A stretch of DNA of 64,000 nt from Gracilibacillus timonensis (lineage in GTDB: Bacteria > Bacillota > Bacilli > Bacillales > Amphibacillaceae), in assembly GCF_900086715.1 (NCBI RefSeq), contig NZ_FLKH01000010.1, positions 310,001-374,000 of the forward strand, written 5' to 3'. Below are positions 37,435 through 46,239 of this stretch, in pieces. A program made the position numbers and the translations under genes. The notes beneath the pieces are model-generated. The model ran no database searches, was not told where the DNA came from, and saw only the letters and a program-made list of their open reading frames with translations. Within the stretch, counting starts at the first letter, position 1, and every line of letters starts with the position of its first letter.

Positions 37435-38217
37435 TTAAACCATACGCCCTTCTTTTTTTCGTTTATTCCCTGAAAGAAACCATCCTGCTAACGCTATCCC
37501 TACTAAAATAAGATAGAAAGTCAGTTTCCAAGGTAAAGAATGAGCGAAATCATGGGAAAGGATATGGACATCTTCATGAGCCAGTACACTAACCACTAAT
37601 TTAACCCCTACCCAGCCAACAATCACAAAGGCGGCAATCTCTAACCCTGGACGATCATGCAATAATTTCACAAATACATTGGCAGCAAATCGCATAATGA
37701 TTAAACCAATCATCCCACCTGCCAGTACCACAATAAATTGACCAGTATCTAAGCTACCAACCGTACCTAAACCTGTCGCCGGTAATGCTACGGCCAGTGC
37801 AACAGCTGCCAGAATAGAGTCTACCGCAAAAGCCAAATCAGCCAGCTCTACTTTAATAACCGTCGCCCAAAAGCCTTTGCCTCGTTGTTTCTTTCGCTTT
37901 TCCACTTGGTCATCCGACTTTTCCTTTTTACCAAACTTGTCGTAAAGGTTTTTGATCGATATAATTAATAAGTAAGCCGCTCCAATTGCTTGCACCTGCC
38001 AAACATCAACAAGAAAAGAAATAATAAATAAAGAACCGAATCGCAACACAAAGGCACCAGCTAATCCATAGAAGAGTGCCTTTTTCCGTTTTTCCTCCGA
38101 TAAATGCTTGACCATAATCGCTAGCACTAATGCATTATCCGCTGCTAGAATCCCCTCTAAACCGACTAACACAAGTAATACCCAACCGTACTCTAAAAGT
38201 AACTCCACTAGTCCCAT
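37435..38217 (-). CDS. TerC family membrane protein, manganese exporter candidate
   Basis: A 260-residue protein with about seven helices. The TerC signature acidic helices are visible: VGLEGILAADNALVLAIMV and KVELADLAFAVDSILAAVAL. B. subtilis TerC proteins YceF/YkoY export manganese and metalate secreted enzymes (known). A manganese-sensing yybP-ykoY riboswitch directly upstream supports that role here. AAAGGAGA precedes ATG 38217. Probably monocistronic. Confidence 0.9.
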   Translation of the reverse strand: MGLVELLLEYGWVLLVLVGLEGILAADNALVLAIMVKHLSEEKRKKALFYGLAGAFVLRFGSLFIISFLVDVWQVQAIGAAYLLIISIKNLYDKFGKKEKSDDQVEKRKKQRGKGFWATVIKVELADLAFAVDSILAAVALAVALPATGLGTVGSLDTGQFIVVLAGGMIGLIIMRFAANVFVKLLHDRPGLEIAAFVIVGWVGVKLVVSVLAHEDVHILSHDFAHSLPWKLTFYLILVGIALAGWFLSGNKRKKEGRMV

Positions 38218-38270
38218 CTCCTTTGATATTTCGGCGCTAATTGTGCTTTTTCACTCCATCTACTTGGAAT

Positions 38271-38304
38271 AAAAAAGTGATCTCCACCAGTTGGCAAAGA
38301 TCAC
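38271..38304 (-). terminator. Second terminator in the terC leader
   Basis: Minus-strand GTGATCT-14-AGATCAC then TTTTTTATT, immediately after the riboswitch expression platform. Confidence 0.75.
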
Positions 38305-38345
38305 AAAAAACGAGACCTTTACCAACAACAGTGGTAAAGGTCTCG
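38305..38345 (-). terminator. Riboswitch-controlled terminator
   Basis: Minus-strand CGAGACCTTTACC and GGTAAAGGTCTCG arms followed by TTTTTTG. The 5' arm is the 3' strand of the riboswitch, so ligand binding should prevent the hairpin. Confidence 0.88.
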
Positions 38346-38425
38346 CTAACAACGTTGAGTTGCCAATAATGCCGGAGATGTCTCTCGAAATGACGACATT
38401 TATTGTGCAGCTACTCCCCTTTATT
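38333..38425 (-). promoter_or_regulatory. yybP-ykoY manganese riboswitch
   Basis: Minus strand begins AAAGGGGAGTAGCTGC and continues with GTCGTCATTTCGAG, a CCGGCATT-like turn, GGCAACTCAACGTTGTT and AGCGAGACCTTTACC. These are the conserved parts of the yybP-ykoY family (RF00080), including the GGGGAGUA and GCGAGACCUU halves of the P1/L1 region. Mn2+ binding turns the downstream gene on by blocking termination (established). Confidence 0.92.
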
Positions 38426-38434
38426 GATGTTATA

Positions 38435-38463
38435 ACTATAAGCCTTTTTGTGAAGCCTGTCAA
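38435..38463 (-). promoter_or_regulatory. SigA promoter of the riboswitch-terC unit
   Basis: Minus-strand TTGACA (38458-38463), 17 bp, TATAGT (38435-38440), 10 bp before the riboswitch. Confidence 0.85.
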
Positions 38464-38555
38464 TCATCTTTTTGAAAAAACTTGTAATTGGTTTGGCTTT
38501 CTTAAGTCGAAAAGGCCATTTCTGCAACACCCACTGTAGCTTCTCTACTATGTAA

Positions 38556-38593
38556 CAAAAAGAAAGATGACTTCTGGAATTAAGTCATCTTTT
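38556..38593 (-). terminator. Intrinsic terminator of the sulfatase operon
   Basis: Minus-strand AAAGATGACTT-8-AAGTCATCTTT then CTTTTTGTT. Confidence 0.88.
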
Positions 38594-38616
38594 AGTATGG
38601 CCGCACAACGATTATT

Positions 38617-39927
38617 TTATTCTTTTGAAGAACCAGTTATTTCCTGATACCAGGTCTGTAAATCTGTCTTCATCTGCTCGGTTAACTCAGGATATTCATC
38701 TGCTGCATTATGGCGCTCTCCTGCGTCTTTCCGCAAATTAGTCAATTGAATGACATCTTCTGCTGTCTCATCAAAATCAAGCTTTCCATTCCAAACCAGC
38801 TTCCAATCTCCTTGCCGCATGGCCAATTGATCATTATATTCCCAGAATAATTGATCATGAGGAGACTGGGGATTTGACTGTCTCGTTAACATATCCACCA
38901 TGCTTTTTCCGTCTATAGCACGATCAGCAACAGGTATGCCAGCAAACTCCATAAAGGTAGGCAGGATATCCATCATGATACCTGCTTCTTCTACAACTTG
39001 CCCACCTTGTATTTGAGCCGGATAACTAAAGATAGCCGGTTCACGAATACCACCTTCAAACAAACTTCCTTTATGTCCTTTAAATATCCCTGCATCACCA
39101 CCATAATACTTGTCAGGCGTCCCATCCAACCAGTTTCGCACCTCGGTAGAAGGACCATTATCACTGGAAAAGAAAATCATGGTATCTTGATATTGTCCAG
39201 ATCGTTTCAAGGCATTGATCACTTCTCCGACACCATCGTCCACTGCAGAAATCATTGCTGCCATCACTTGACGATCCCATGGCAAATGAGAAAAACGCTC
39301 CATATATTTGGCCGGGGCATGCATTGGATAATGTGGCGCATTATAAGGAACATAGAGGAAAAAAGGCTGATCCTCCCCTTTATCCTGGCCCTGTCCTTGG
39401 ATAAATTGAACCGCCCTCTCGGTAATTAATTCTGTCATGTATTCGCCATTATTCCAGACCTCTTCCTCATTCTCCCATAAATCATGAACAGGTACTCCCT
39501 CCCAGTAAAAGATATGAGAGAAATAATCGACACAACCTGCATGAAATCCAAAGAATTCGTCAAAGCCATGAGCATTAGGACTCGTTTCTGATGTTGTGCC
39601 CAAATGCCATTTACCATACATAGCTGTTCGATAACCATGCTGCTTAGCAATCGAAGGTAAACTCTCATGACCATGAGATAATCCTGCGGCACCCCTTTGC
39701 CCGCTCAAAATTTGATCCACTTCTGTCCGCATTGGATATTTCCCAGTAAGTAATGCCGCTCTTGACGGAGAGCAAACAGGGGAATTCGAGTACCAGTCGG
39801 TAAATCGAACACCGTTTTCCGCCAATTGATCAATATTTGGTGTCTTGATCTGATCCGATCCATAACAGCCTAAATCGCCATATCCCAAATCATCACAATA
39901 AAACACAATAAAATTCGGTCTACTCAT
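38617..39927 (-). CDS. Type I sulfatase 1
   Basis: The 436-residue alkaline-phosphatase-superfamily enzyme hydrolyses sulfate esters, probably of an algal or host polysaccharide. Metal Asp residues are in VFYCDDLGYGD, and the formylglycine site is CSPSR (Cys52), with GKWHLG and SSDNGPS further on. The catalytic Cys needs conversion to formylglycine; no maturase gene lies in the window. There is no signal peptide, so a cytosolic location is implied. Start taken at ATG 39927 (AAAGGTGG eight bases upstream; ATG 39930 is equally possible). It follows the second sulfatase by 17 bp. Confidence 0.9.
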   Translation of the reverse strand: MSRPNFIVFYCDDLGYGDLGCYGSDQIKTPNIDQLAENGVRFTDWYSNSPVCSPSRAALLTGKYPMRTEVDQILSGQRGAAGLSHGHESLPSIAKQHGYRTAMYGKWHLGTTSETSPNAHGFDEFFGFHAGCVDYFSHIFYWEGVPVHDLWENEEEVWNNGEYMTELITERAVQFIQGQGQDKGEDQPFFLYVPYNAPHYPMHAPAKYMERFSHLPWDRQVMAAMISAVDDGVGEVINALKRSGQYQDTMIFFSSDNGPSTEVRNWLDGTPDKYYGGDAGIFKGHKGSLFEGGIREPAIFSYPAQIQGGQVVEEAGIMMDILPTFMEFAGIPVADRAIDGKSMVDMLTRQSNPQSPHDQLFWEYNDQLAMRQGDWKLVWNGKLDFDETAEDVIQLTNLRKDAGERHNAADEYPELTEQMKTDLQTWYQEITGSSKE

Positions 39928-39944
39928 CATCTTTCCCACCTTTC

Positions 39945-41354
39945 TTAAAATCGCATGTCTTGGTATTGCTCTAATGCCCTATCCTGATGATTCTTCATCC
40001 ATTCTGCCAGCAGGTTCCGCATATGACTTAACATCTCTTGATAATCGGTGTTGTCGATCTGATTCACAAGCTCATACTGGTCTTGCTCTAAGTCATATAA
40101 TTCATCGGTATCCCCACAATTAAAGATATATTTCATCTTGCCATAGCGCAACATTCGCTGTGTATAAAGAATTTCCGCTAAACCATTACCTTCTGTTACC
40201 GCTATTTCCGGCCAGTCCGGTACAGGCTGATGATTCACTAGTGGCACCAGAGAGCGGCCATCACCTGTAATGCCATCTTCTGGTATACCTGACCAATTCA
40301 AGAAGCTGGCATATAAATCACAAGTACCAACAAACTTCTCCTCCCGACGAGTATTTGACAGTTTCTCTAATGGTTTCACCACCAATGGAATATGGCATGT
40401 TTCTTCGTACATAAAGAAATTTTTGTCGCATAAGCCACCATGAATACCCAACGATTCCCCATGGTCTGCTGAGAAAACAATAATGGTATTATCATATAAA
40501 TCATGCTGTTTCAAATATGCGATTAAGCGTCCAACCTGTTCGTCAATCAAGCTTACATTAGCAAAGTAATGCTTGACGTAAGGTTCAAAGGTTTCCCAAT
40601 CTCTGTTTTTGGAACGCTTGACATCATGGATAGCTGGTTTATTATTAGACGAATCAATAAAATTACCCCATGGTTCAAGATCCAAATCCCGATACAGATC
40701 CAAATGTTTGGTAGTAGCAATATACGGCTCATGCGGTCCCCAGAAATTCAATTGAAAATAGAAAGGCTGGTCTGCTTGACGAAATTGGTCGATATAGCCA
40801 ATTGCCTGTTCTGTCAGAAAATATTCAACGGTTGTTTCTACTGGTGAAACGACTTCTGCTGCATAATGTCCTTTGTAATGCCCCGTTAATTTATTTGCAT
40901 ATTTTACTTCTAATTGGTGGTCTTTGAGATATTGATGATATTGCTCATAACCATGACCTCCCGCACCATGGCCTGGAAAATCATCCCCCTGATAGCCAAC
41001 TTCTGTCGGCCCCCAGCCGAGATGCCATTTACCCGTATAGCCAATTTGATAGCCTTGCTTCTTTAACTGGTTGCTTAACAGTCGGTCCGTATTAGGCAAT
41101 CTATCGTATCTACAGCCAGGTTCTGAAGTGTTATTTCTCATTTCATGATTATGCGGGAACAACCCCGTTTGCATCGATGCCCGTGCTGGGGTACAAACCG
41201 GGCAGCTGGCATAAGCATTATCAAACACCACGCTATGTTCTGCTAATTGATCAATATTCGGTGTTTGACATACCTCCCCTCCATATGCATTAAGCGTATC
41301 TACTCGTTGTTGGTCCGTTAAAATAAAAAGTATATTGGGTTGATTTTTTGACAT
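39945..41354 (-). CDS. Type I sulfatase 2
   Basis: The 469-residue sulfatase opens with PNILFILTDQQRVDTL (metal Asp). The formylglycine motif CTPAR (Cys54) is followed by GKWHLGWG and SADHGESLGIHG. The CxPxR core is intact. It is the arylsulfatase A/iduronate-sulfatase-like type and only distantly similar to sulfatase 1, suggesting attack on different sulfate positions. No signal peptide. AAGGAGG precedes ATG 41354. A hairpin separates it from the binding-protein gene upstream. Confidence 0.9.
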   Translation of the reverse strand: MSKNQPNILFILTDQQRVDTLNAYGGEVCQTPNIDQLAEHSVVFDNAYASCPVCTPARASMQTGLFPHNHEMRNNTSEPGCRYDRLPNTDRLLSNQLKKQGYQIGYTGKWHLGWGPTEVGYQGDDFPGHGAGGHGYEQYHQYLKDHQLEVKYANKLTGHYKGHYAAEVVSPVETTVEYFLTEQAIGYIDQFRQADQPFYFQLNFWGPHEPYIATTKHLDLYRDLDLEPWGNFIDSSNNKPAIHDVKRSKNRDWETFEPYVKHYFANVSLIDEQVGRLIAYLKQHDLYDNTIIVFSADHGESLGIHGGLCDKNFFMYEETCHIPLVVKPLEKLSNTRREEKFVGTCDLYASFLNWSGIPEDGITGDGRSLVPLVNHQPVPDWPEIAVTEGNGLAEILYTQRMLRYGKMKYIFNCGDTDELYDLEQDQYELVNQIDNTDYQEMLSHMRNLLAEWMKNHQDRALEQYQDMRF

Positions 41355-41405
41355 ATGTATCCTCCTTGGTCACGATTCTAAATGATGTTTTATTGAATGA
41401 TAGCG

Positions 41406-41449
41406 GATTACAGACTGAATAGTGTAAAAGATCTACTCAGTCTGTAATC
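41406..41449 (-). terminator. Intercistronic hairpin between binding protein and sulfatases
   Basis: Perfect 13-bp arms GATTACAGACTGA and TCAGTCTGTAATC with an 18-base loop and no T-run. It may stabilise the upstream message or reduce transcription into the sulfatases. Confidence 0.6.
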
Positions 41450-41458
41450 ATGCCATTA

Positions 41459-43084
41459 TTAACTATCTGCCCAGCGGTCATAAGCCGTCTGATGAATTTC
41501 GACATATCGATCAACATTCATGTTTTCAATGGTGTTTACATAAGAATCCCAATTTGATAATGGTTCAACACCTGTAATAAACTTTGCCTCCATTTGTTCA
41601 ATATAGGACTCTAGATCGACCTCAATTGTATTGATTTCAGCCTGCTCTTCTTCTGTAAGATACACAAGAGGAAACGGTATTTCTGCATGGGGTTCAATCT
41701 TCGTTTCTGTCTCTTCCCTGACAAACTGATCGAACTCATTCTCCTCTTTTCCAGTAATAGGAACGACTAAGCCCGGTGCTGAAATCCCGAAATTCGGCGT
41801 TAACGTACCCCGATAATCCTCCGTTGATTCAAAGCCTTCCGGCGCTTCATCATACCATGTTTTTGTTCCTGCTTCTTCATCTTCCCATTCCCAAAGGTAT
41901 CCTTCAGGACCTTGTGCCAAGAAATCAAAGCCTTCTTGAGAATAGAAATAATCAACCCAGCGGATCGCAGCTTCTGGATTCGGATTATCCTTGGTAATAG
42001 CGAATGTTCCTCGGGAAATGGCTGGATTTCGTGTAATAACTGGTTGCTCCGAATACTCACTGGTTAAAGGTTGAAACATTGGATTATTAACAGCTTCTGA
42101 TGGTGACTGTCCCGTGGCAAAATAAGAAAACCACGTTTGAAATACACCTAATCGGTTACTTTGTCCTTTTGCCGTTTCTTGTTCACCAGTTTGCGCAAAG
42201 GTTTCCGGGTCCAATAATTCTTCTTCATATAATTTATTCATAAAAGCTAGAAATTCTCGATAATTTTCCGTAATGGGAGTATACCTTACTGTTCCATTAA
42301 CTTCCTCAATTCCCCACTCTTTCAAACCAAAGGCACCCATAAGCCATAAACGAGTATATCGCTCTTTTGTATCACTTAAAGGAATTTCATCTGCCTCTCC
42401 ATTTCCATTAGGATCTTCTGTTTTAAAACGCTTTAATAGTTCATAAAACTCATCAACTGTTTCCGGAAGTTCTTCTACACCTAAGGCATCTAACCATTCC
42501 CCATTATACCACATCGGCCCCAATGCCCATGCATTAGTCGGGCCTCTGGAAACCCTAGGTAAGGAATAGATATGTCCATCAACGGTGGTCACAGATTTTT
42601 TAATATTTGGATCTTCCTCAAACAGTCGTTGAATATTCGGCGCATGTTCTTCAATGAGATCTTCTAGTGGTAACAATATCCCTTGTTGTCCGTAATCCAC
42701 CTCCATACCTGGTGTCAAATTATCAGAACCCGCTCCATAAATAACGTCTTTTAAATCTCCACTAGCAAAAGCCAGATTCAATTTCGTTTGAAAATCACTT
42801 AAAGGTGGCGTGTCAAATGCAAAATGTACATTTGTCATCTCCTCATACTCTTGCAACACAACCATATCCTTCCACTCTGCTTTCCCTGTTCCAGGAGCCA
42901 TCATGGTCATGTCAATCGATTCATCTACTATTGGAAAACCATCTTCATTAATACTTACTTCTGGTTGATCTGACTGATCTGATGAGGATGCTTCTTCCTC
43001 TTCCTCCCCTGAAGCACATCCATATAAAAAGATGCTCATTAATACTAATACAAATAGAAAATTGCTAATATTACCTCTCATCAT
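41459..43084 (-). CDS. LplA-type extracellular solute-binding lipoprotein
   Basis: ABC importer binding protein for an oligosaccharide, anchored by lipid at Cys23 of the lipobox LYGCASG after a hydrophobic signal. An acidic linker follows (EEEEEASSSDQSDQPE). The remaining body to residue 541 has the family-1/LplA features (VVLQEYEEMTNVHF, ETVDEFYELLKRFKTEDPNGNGEADEIP, AIRWVDYFYSQEG). GGAGAGGGG precedes ATG 43084/43081. No permease genes adjoin, unlike the usual lplABC arrangement. The flanking sulfatases suggest a sulfated glycan (inference). Confidence 0.9.
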   Translation of the reverse strand: MMRGNISNFLFVLVLMSIFLYGCASGEEEEEASSSDQSDQPEVSINEDGFPIVDESIDMTMMAPGTGKAEWKDMVVLQEYEEMTNVHFAFDTPPLSDFQTKLNLAFASGDLKDVIYGAGSDNLTPGMEVDYGQQGILLPLEDLIEEHAPNIQRLFEEDPNIKKSVTTVDGHIYSLPRVSRGPTNAWALGPMWYNGEWLDALGVEELPETVDEFYELLKRFKTEDPNGNGEADEIPLSDTKERYTRLWLMGAFGLKEWGIEEVNGTVRYTPITENYREFLAFMNKLYEEELLDPETFAQTGEQETAKGQSNRLGVFQTWFSYFATGQSPSEAVNNPMFQPLTSEYSEQPVITRNPAISRGTFAITKDNPNPEAAIRWVDYFYSQEGFDFLAQGPEGYLWEWEDEEAGTKTWYDEAPEGFESTEDYRGTLTPNFGISAPGLVVPITGKEENEFDQFVREETETKIEPHAEIPFPLVYLTEEEQAEINTIEVDLESYIEQMEAKFITGVEPLSNWDSYVNTIENMNVDRYVEIHQTAYDRWADS

Positions 43085-43137
43085 TTCCCCTCTCCTTCTT
43101 TACTATAATTATGATGGTAAGTGAATATCGCTTTCGT

Positions 43138-43151
43138 TGAAGGCGTTTTCA
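43138..43151 (-). promoter_or_regulatory. cre-like CcpA site before the binding-protein operon
   Basis: Minus-strand TGAAAACGCCTTCA matches cre (TGWAANCGNTNWCA) with one mismatch. A weaker copy (TAAAAACGCTTGCA) is at 43236-43249. Suggests glucose repression of the operon. Confidence 0.55.
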
Positions 43152-43347
43152 CTTAACCTTCATTCTATGGAGATGAGGTATTGTAAACAATATGTGAAAT
43201 TTAATGAGTGTACAAATATAAGATAACTTCCCCATAAAAACGCTTGCAATAGAGGCTTTTGTTAACACAAAATATGTTTTATTTAATAAATATGTAAAAC
43301 TTGATATTGTGATGTCAGAAGGATCTTATTAGCTTTTTGAACAAATT

Positions 43348-45594
43348 TCATTGAAAAAGTTTGCGATATTGACCTGGCGTCATACTCTCTACTTGTTTAA
43401 AACGCCTGGTAAAATTCGATACATCCTTATACCCAACGGTTTCAACAATTAGTTTAATTGGATGGTTTGTCTCTCTTAGTAGTTTTTTCGTCTCCTCGAT
43501 ACGCATTTGAAAAACATATTCAGTGAACGTAACCCCTGTCTGATCTTTAATAAACTTACTCAAATAAGGGACTGATAAGTGAAACTGATTAGCTAAACCG
43601 TCTAAACTAAGTTCAAAATCCTTAAAATGCTTTTGTATATAGGTGAGAATATCATTTATTAAGCGTTCTGTGTGACTAGCTTCTCTTTGTTGCACTCTAT
43701 TACATATTTCTATTATCACCATCTGCAAGGACTCTTGCATCTGTTCCATGGAATCAAAATCACCAATCGCTTTAAAATCATCAATATTCTTGGTCAAACC
43801 AAGCTCCATAGCTGTTTTGATAACCGTGTTAATAATGTCAAAACAGATATACCGTAATGTATTCATCGAAACTTCTGCTTCTCTTAAACTATTCACAATA
43901 AAATTAAGCGTTTCGATTGCAACGATTGCATCACCTTCTCTTAAGCTTTGTGACAATTTCATTTGCGATTCTTGCGGATATCCACCTTCTGATTGATGAT
44001 TAGAAACTAATTCTTCAAAATAAATTGTGCTACCTTGCGAAACCGTCAATTTATGTTCTAGGGATGCCATCGCTTCTATAAAGGAACGATTAATATGTGT
44101 TATTTTTTCATAATAGTTACCAACTGCCATCACCTTTATATTAATTTTGCGTTCTTGAAGGATTTTTTTCTGAATAATTCTAGTGATTTGCTTCCTCTTT
44201 TTTTGGTTGTTTCCTTCCGTCCTCAAACTTACGATAAATGCAAACAAATATGGATTAAATAATTCAACCCCATTCATTGTTGCTTGTGATAAATTAAAGT
44301 CTGATAAGGAAAATATATCTCCTTTATGTTTTGGAATCGTCTCTTCTATAAATTCCACCACTATTACAAAATGCGGACCATGGGCAAATGGCATCGATAA
44401 GGTCTCTATTAATTGCTCAACTGTATCCTCACGTTCAATGTCTCCTTTTAAGATATGTGATAACAATTGATCTTTTGCATACGGTTCTTGTAGGTCCAAT
44501 GTTTCCGTTAAATGCTGCCGGTCGTTTAATATATCAGTGATGGACTGATGAAGGGCTTCTATTTCATTCTGCCCCTTCTGGGTATAACGATTCTTACTTA
44601 CTTGTGTTAGAGAGGCCAATCGTTTAATCGGCCGATATTGGTTCTGCCCAATAATAATAGCAAGAATCACACCTACTATGAATAAAATAACTATTAATAA
44701 TACAAAAAAAGTCTCTCGTTGAACTACTCGTTCCGTAAATTGTTCAACATCCATTACCGTAATAAATGTCCAGCCACTCACCTCAGAAGTTATCGAAGAA
44801 ACAGAATAATCACGGTTATCTATTGTTATCGTGCGAACACCCTGCTGTTGAAACGACTTCTGATTCAATTGTTCCCACGAAACCTCCTCTCCATTTGAAG
44901 CAGAGACAATTAACTGATTATTTTCATCAACTATGTACGTACTACCTTGAAAATCACCTAATGTATTCTCTGTTAAATTCGTTAACATAGATTCCTCCAC
45001 AAAATACATAATGGCTCCGTATGGATTGGGGTTACTTGGAGAAATTGGATATGTAAAAGCCATCATTTTATCTTCGGTACCATTCTTAAACTCCACTTTT
45101 TTGGGTGACATTACGGTAGGTATATCACTATTCAAGTAAACTTTGAGTTCTTCCTCAGTAACTTCTTCAAAACGGTAGCTTCGCTGCAACAACTCAGAAA
45201 AACTATATGGTCCTTGAGAAGAGTACAACAATTGTTCTTGTTCATAAAGGTAAATAAAAAGTTCATGAATAATCGCATTATTATCTTTAAGATTACTTAA
45301 TTCTTCAATTGCCTCCCCTCCATAGTATCTATGACTTATCTTATAGGGGGTAAGTTGTGGAGAAAAGGCAATTTTTGAAGCAGTATTTTCTAATTCTTTG
45401 ATGCGCTCATTCGTAATGCTCTCTATCTGTTCTAGTTTATTGACATTCGAACTCTCTATTTCTTCTCGCAGACTGACAGAAGATTGGTAGTAAACATACA
45501 AACTCATAAAAACAAAAGGAATCAGAAAAACAAGAATATAAGATATAATATACCGATATACCAGGCGAGGTTGAAAATAATGATGTTTAGGCAT
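43348..45594 (-). CDS. Membrane-bound AraC-type regulator with extracytoplasmic sensor
   Basis: The 748-residue protein has transmembrane segments at about 13-35 and 297-318 enclosing a Cache-like extracytoplasmic region. A cytoplasmic linker follows, then a C-terminal AraC helix-turn-helix pair (LDGLANQFHLSVPYLSKFIKDQTG and VGYKDVSNFTRRFKQ ... TPGQYRKLF). Such one-component regulators in Bacillales usually control adjacent sugar-uptake operons through direct sensing (family knowledge). AAGGAAGGATG precedes ATG 45594. The adjacent downstream genes are the binding protein and sulfatases, its likely targets. Confidence 0.88.
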   Translation of the reverse strand: MPKHHYFQPRLVYRYIISYILVFLIPFVFMSLYVYYQSSVSLREEIESSNVNKLEQIESITNERIKELENTASKIAFSPQLTPYKISHRYYGGEAIEELSNLKDNNAIIHELFIYLYEQEQLLYSSQGPYSFSELLQRSYRFEEVTEEELKVYLNSDIPTVMSPKKVEFKNGTEDKMMAFTYPISPSNPNPYGAIMYFVEESMLTNLTENTLGDFQGSTYIVDENNQLIVSASNGEEVSWEQLNQKSFQQQGVRTITIDNRDYSVSSITSEVSGWTFITVMDVEQFTERVVQRETFFVLLIVILFIVGVILAIIIGQNQYRPIKRLASLTQVSKNRYTQKGQNEIEALHQSITDILNDRQHLTETLDLQEPYAKDQLLSHILKGDIEREDTVEQLIETLSMPFAHGPHFVIVVEFIEETIPKHKGDIFSLSDFNLSQATMNGVELFNPYLFAFIVSLRTEGNNQKKRKQITRIIQKKILQERKINIKVMAVGNYYEKITHINRSFIEAMASLEHKLTVSQGSTIYFEELVSNHQSEGGYPQESQMKLSQSLREGDAIVAIETLNFIVNSLREAEVSMNTLRYICFDIINTVIKTAMELGLTKNIDDFKAIGDFDSMEQMQESLQMVIIEICNRVQQREASHTERLINDILTYIQKHFKDFELSLDGLANQFHLSVPYLSKFIKDQTGVTFTEYVFQMRIEETKKLLRETNHPIKLIVETVGYKDVSNFTRRFKQVESMTPGQYRKLFQ

Positions 45595-45972
45595 GTCATC
45601 CTTCCTTTACAGAGATAGATTCTTTTCTTATCATTCTTAATCATTACCATTTCATTTTTAATATTACCACACTTATATCCATTTTGGTTTAAAGCACAAA
45701 GACGTTTATCTCATAACATCAAAGAAATCAACAAAGTAATAACATAGCAAAAATTGGTAAGGTATATTTTCAAAAAATTATAATTGGAACAAAACAGTAC
45801 CGAGAATGGCTTTTGGAATATCTTATATGGTTTAAACATTTCCAATTTATTTCATTCATTTTGTTTGAACCAATATAATGCAAGAGACAATACTGTTTAA
45901 AAAAGCCCAAACGAACTCGATCAGAATATATATGGTCTACCTCCGTAGCATTTAGGACATAACATGTAAGTA
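45595..45972. other. AT-rich spacer upstream of the regulator
   Basis: A 378-bp AT-rich stretch between the AraC-type regulator start and the AraC fragment. I see no gene, hairpin or array in it. Confidence 0.5.
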
Positions 45973-46182
45973 TTATGATTTTTTTTGATACGTATAACGA
46001 TATTCACTAGGTGTTAAACCTACTGATGATTTAAATTTCCTTGTAAAGCTAGGAGGATCAATATACCCGATTTCAATTATAATTTCCTTAATCGGTACAC
46101 TGGTCTCAACTAATTGTTTTTTTACCTCTTTAAGTCGAAGCTCCCAAACATATTGAGAGAAAGTTTTTGAAGTAAAGAATTT
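45973..46182 (-). pseudogene. AraC-family regulator remnant (C-terminal HTH only)
   Basis: On the minus strand an open stretch ending at the TAA 45973-45975 reads KFFTSKTFSQYVWELRLKEV, then VETSVPIKEIIIEIGYI, DPPSFTRKFKSSVG and LTPSEYRY. This is the second half of an AraC DNA-binding domain and parallels the end of the intact regulator at 43348. A stop codon (46183-46185) closes the frame upstream and no start or N-terminal part remains. It is a decayed regulator, perhaps left from loss of neighbouring genes. Confidence 0.85.
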
Positions 46183-46194
46183 TTACATGCAAAG

Positions 46195-46228
46195 GAAAAC
46201 CCACAACATCCTATCGTGGGTTTTTCTT
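46195..46228 (-). terminator. Intrinsic terminator of pgcA
   Basis: Minus-strand AAACCCAC and GTGGGTTT arms with an 11-base loop, then TCCTTTG. Confidence 0.8.
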
Positions 46229-46239
46229 GTGAATTATTC

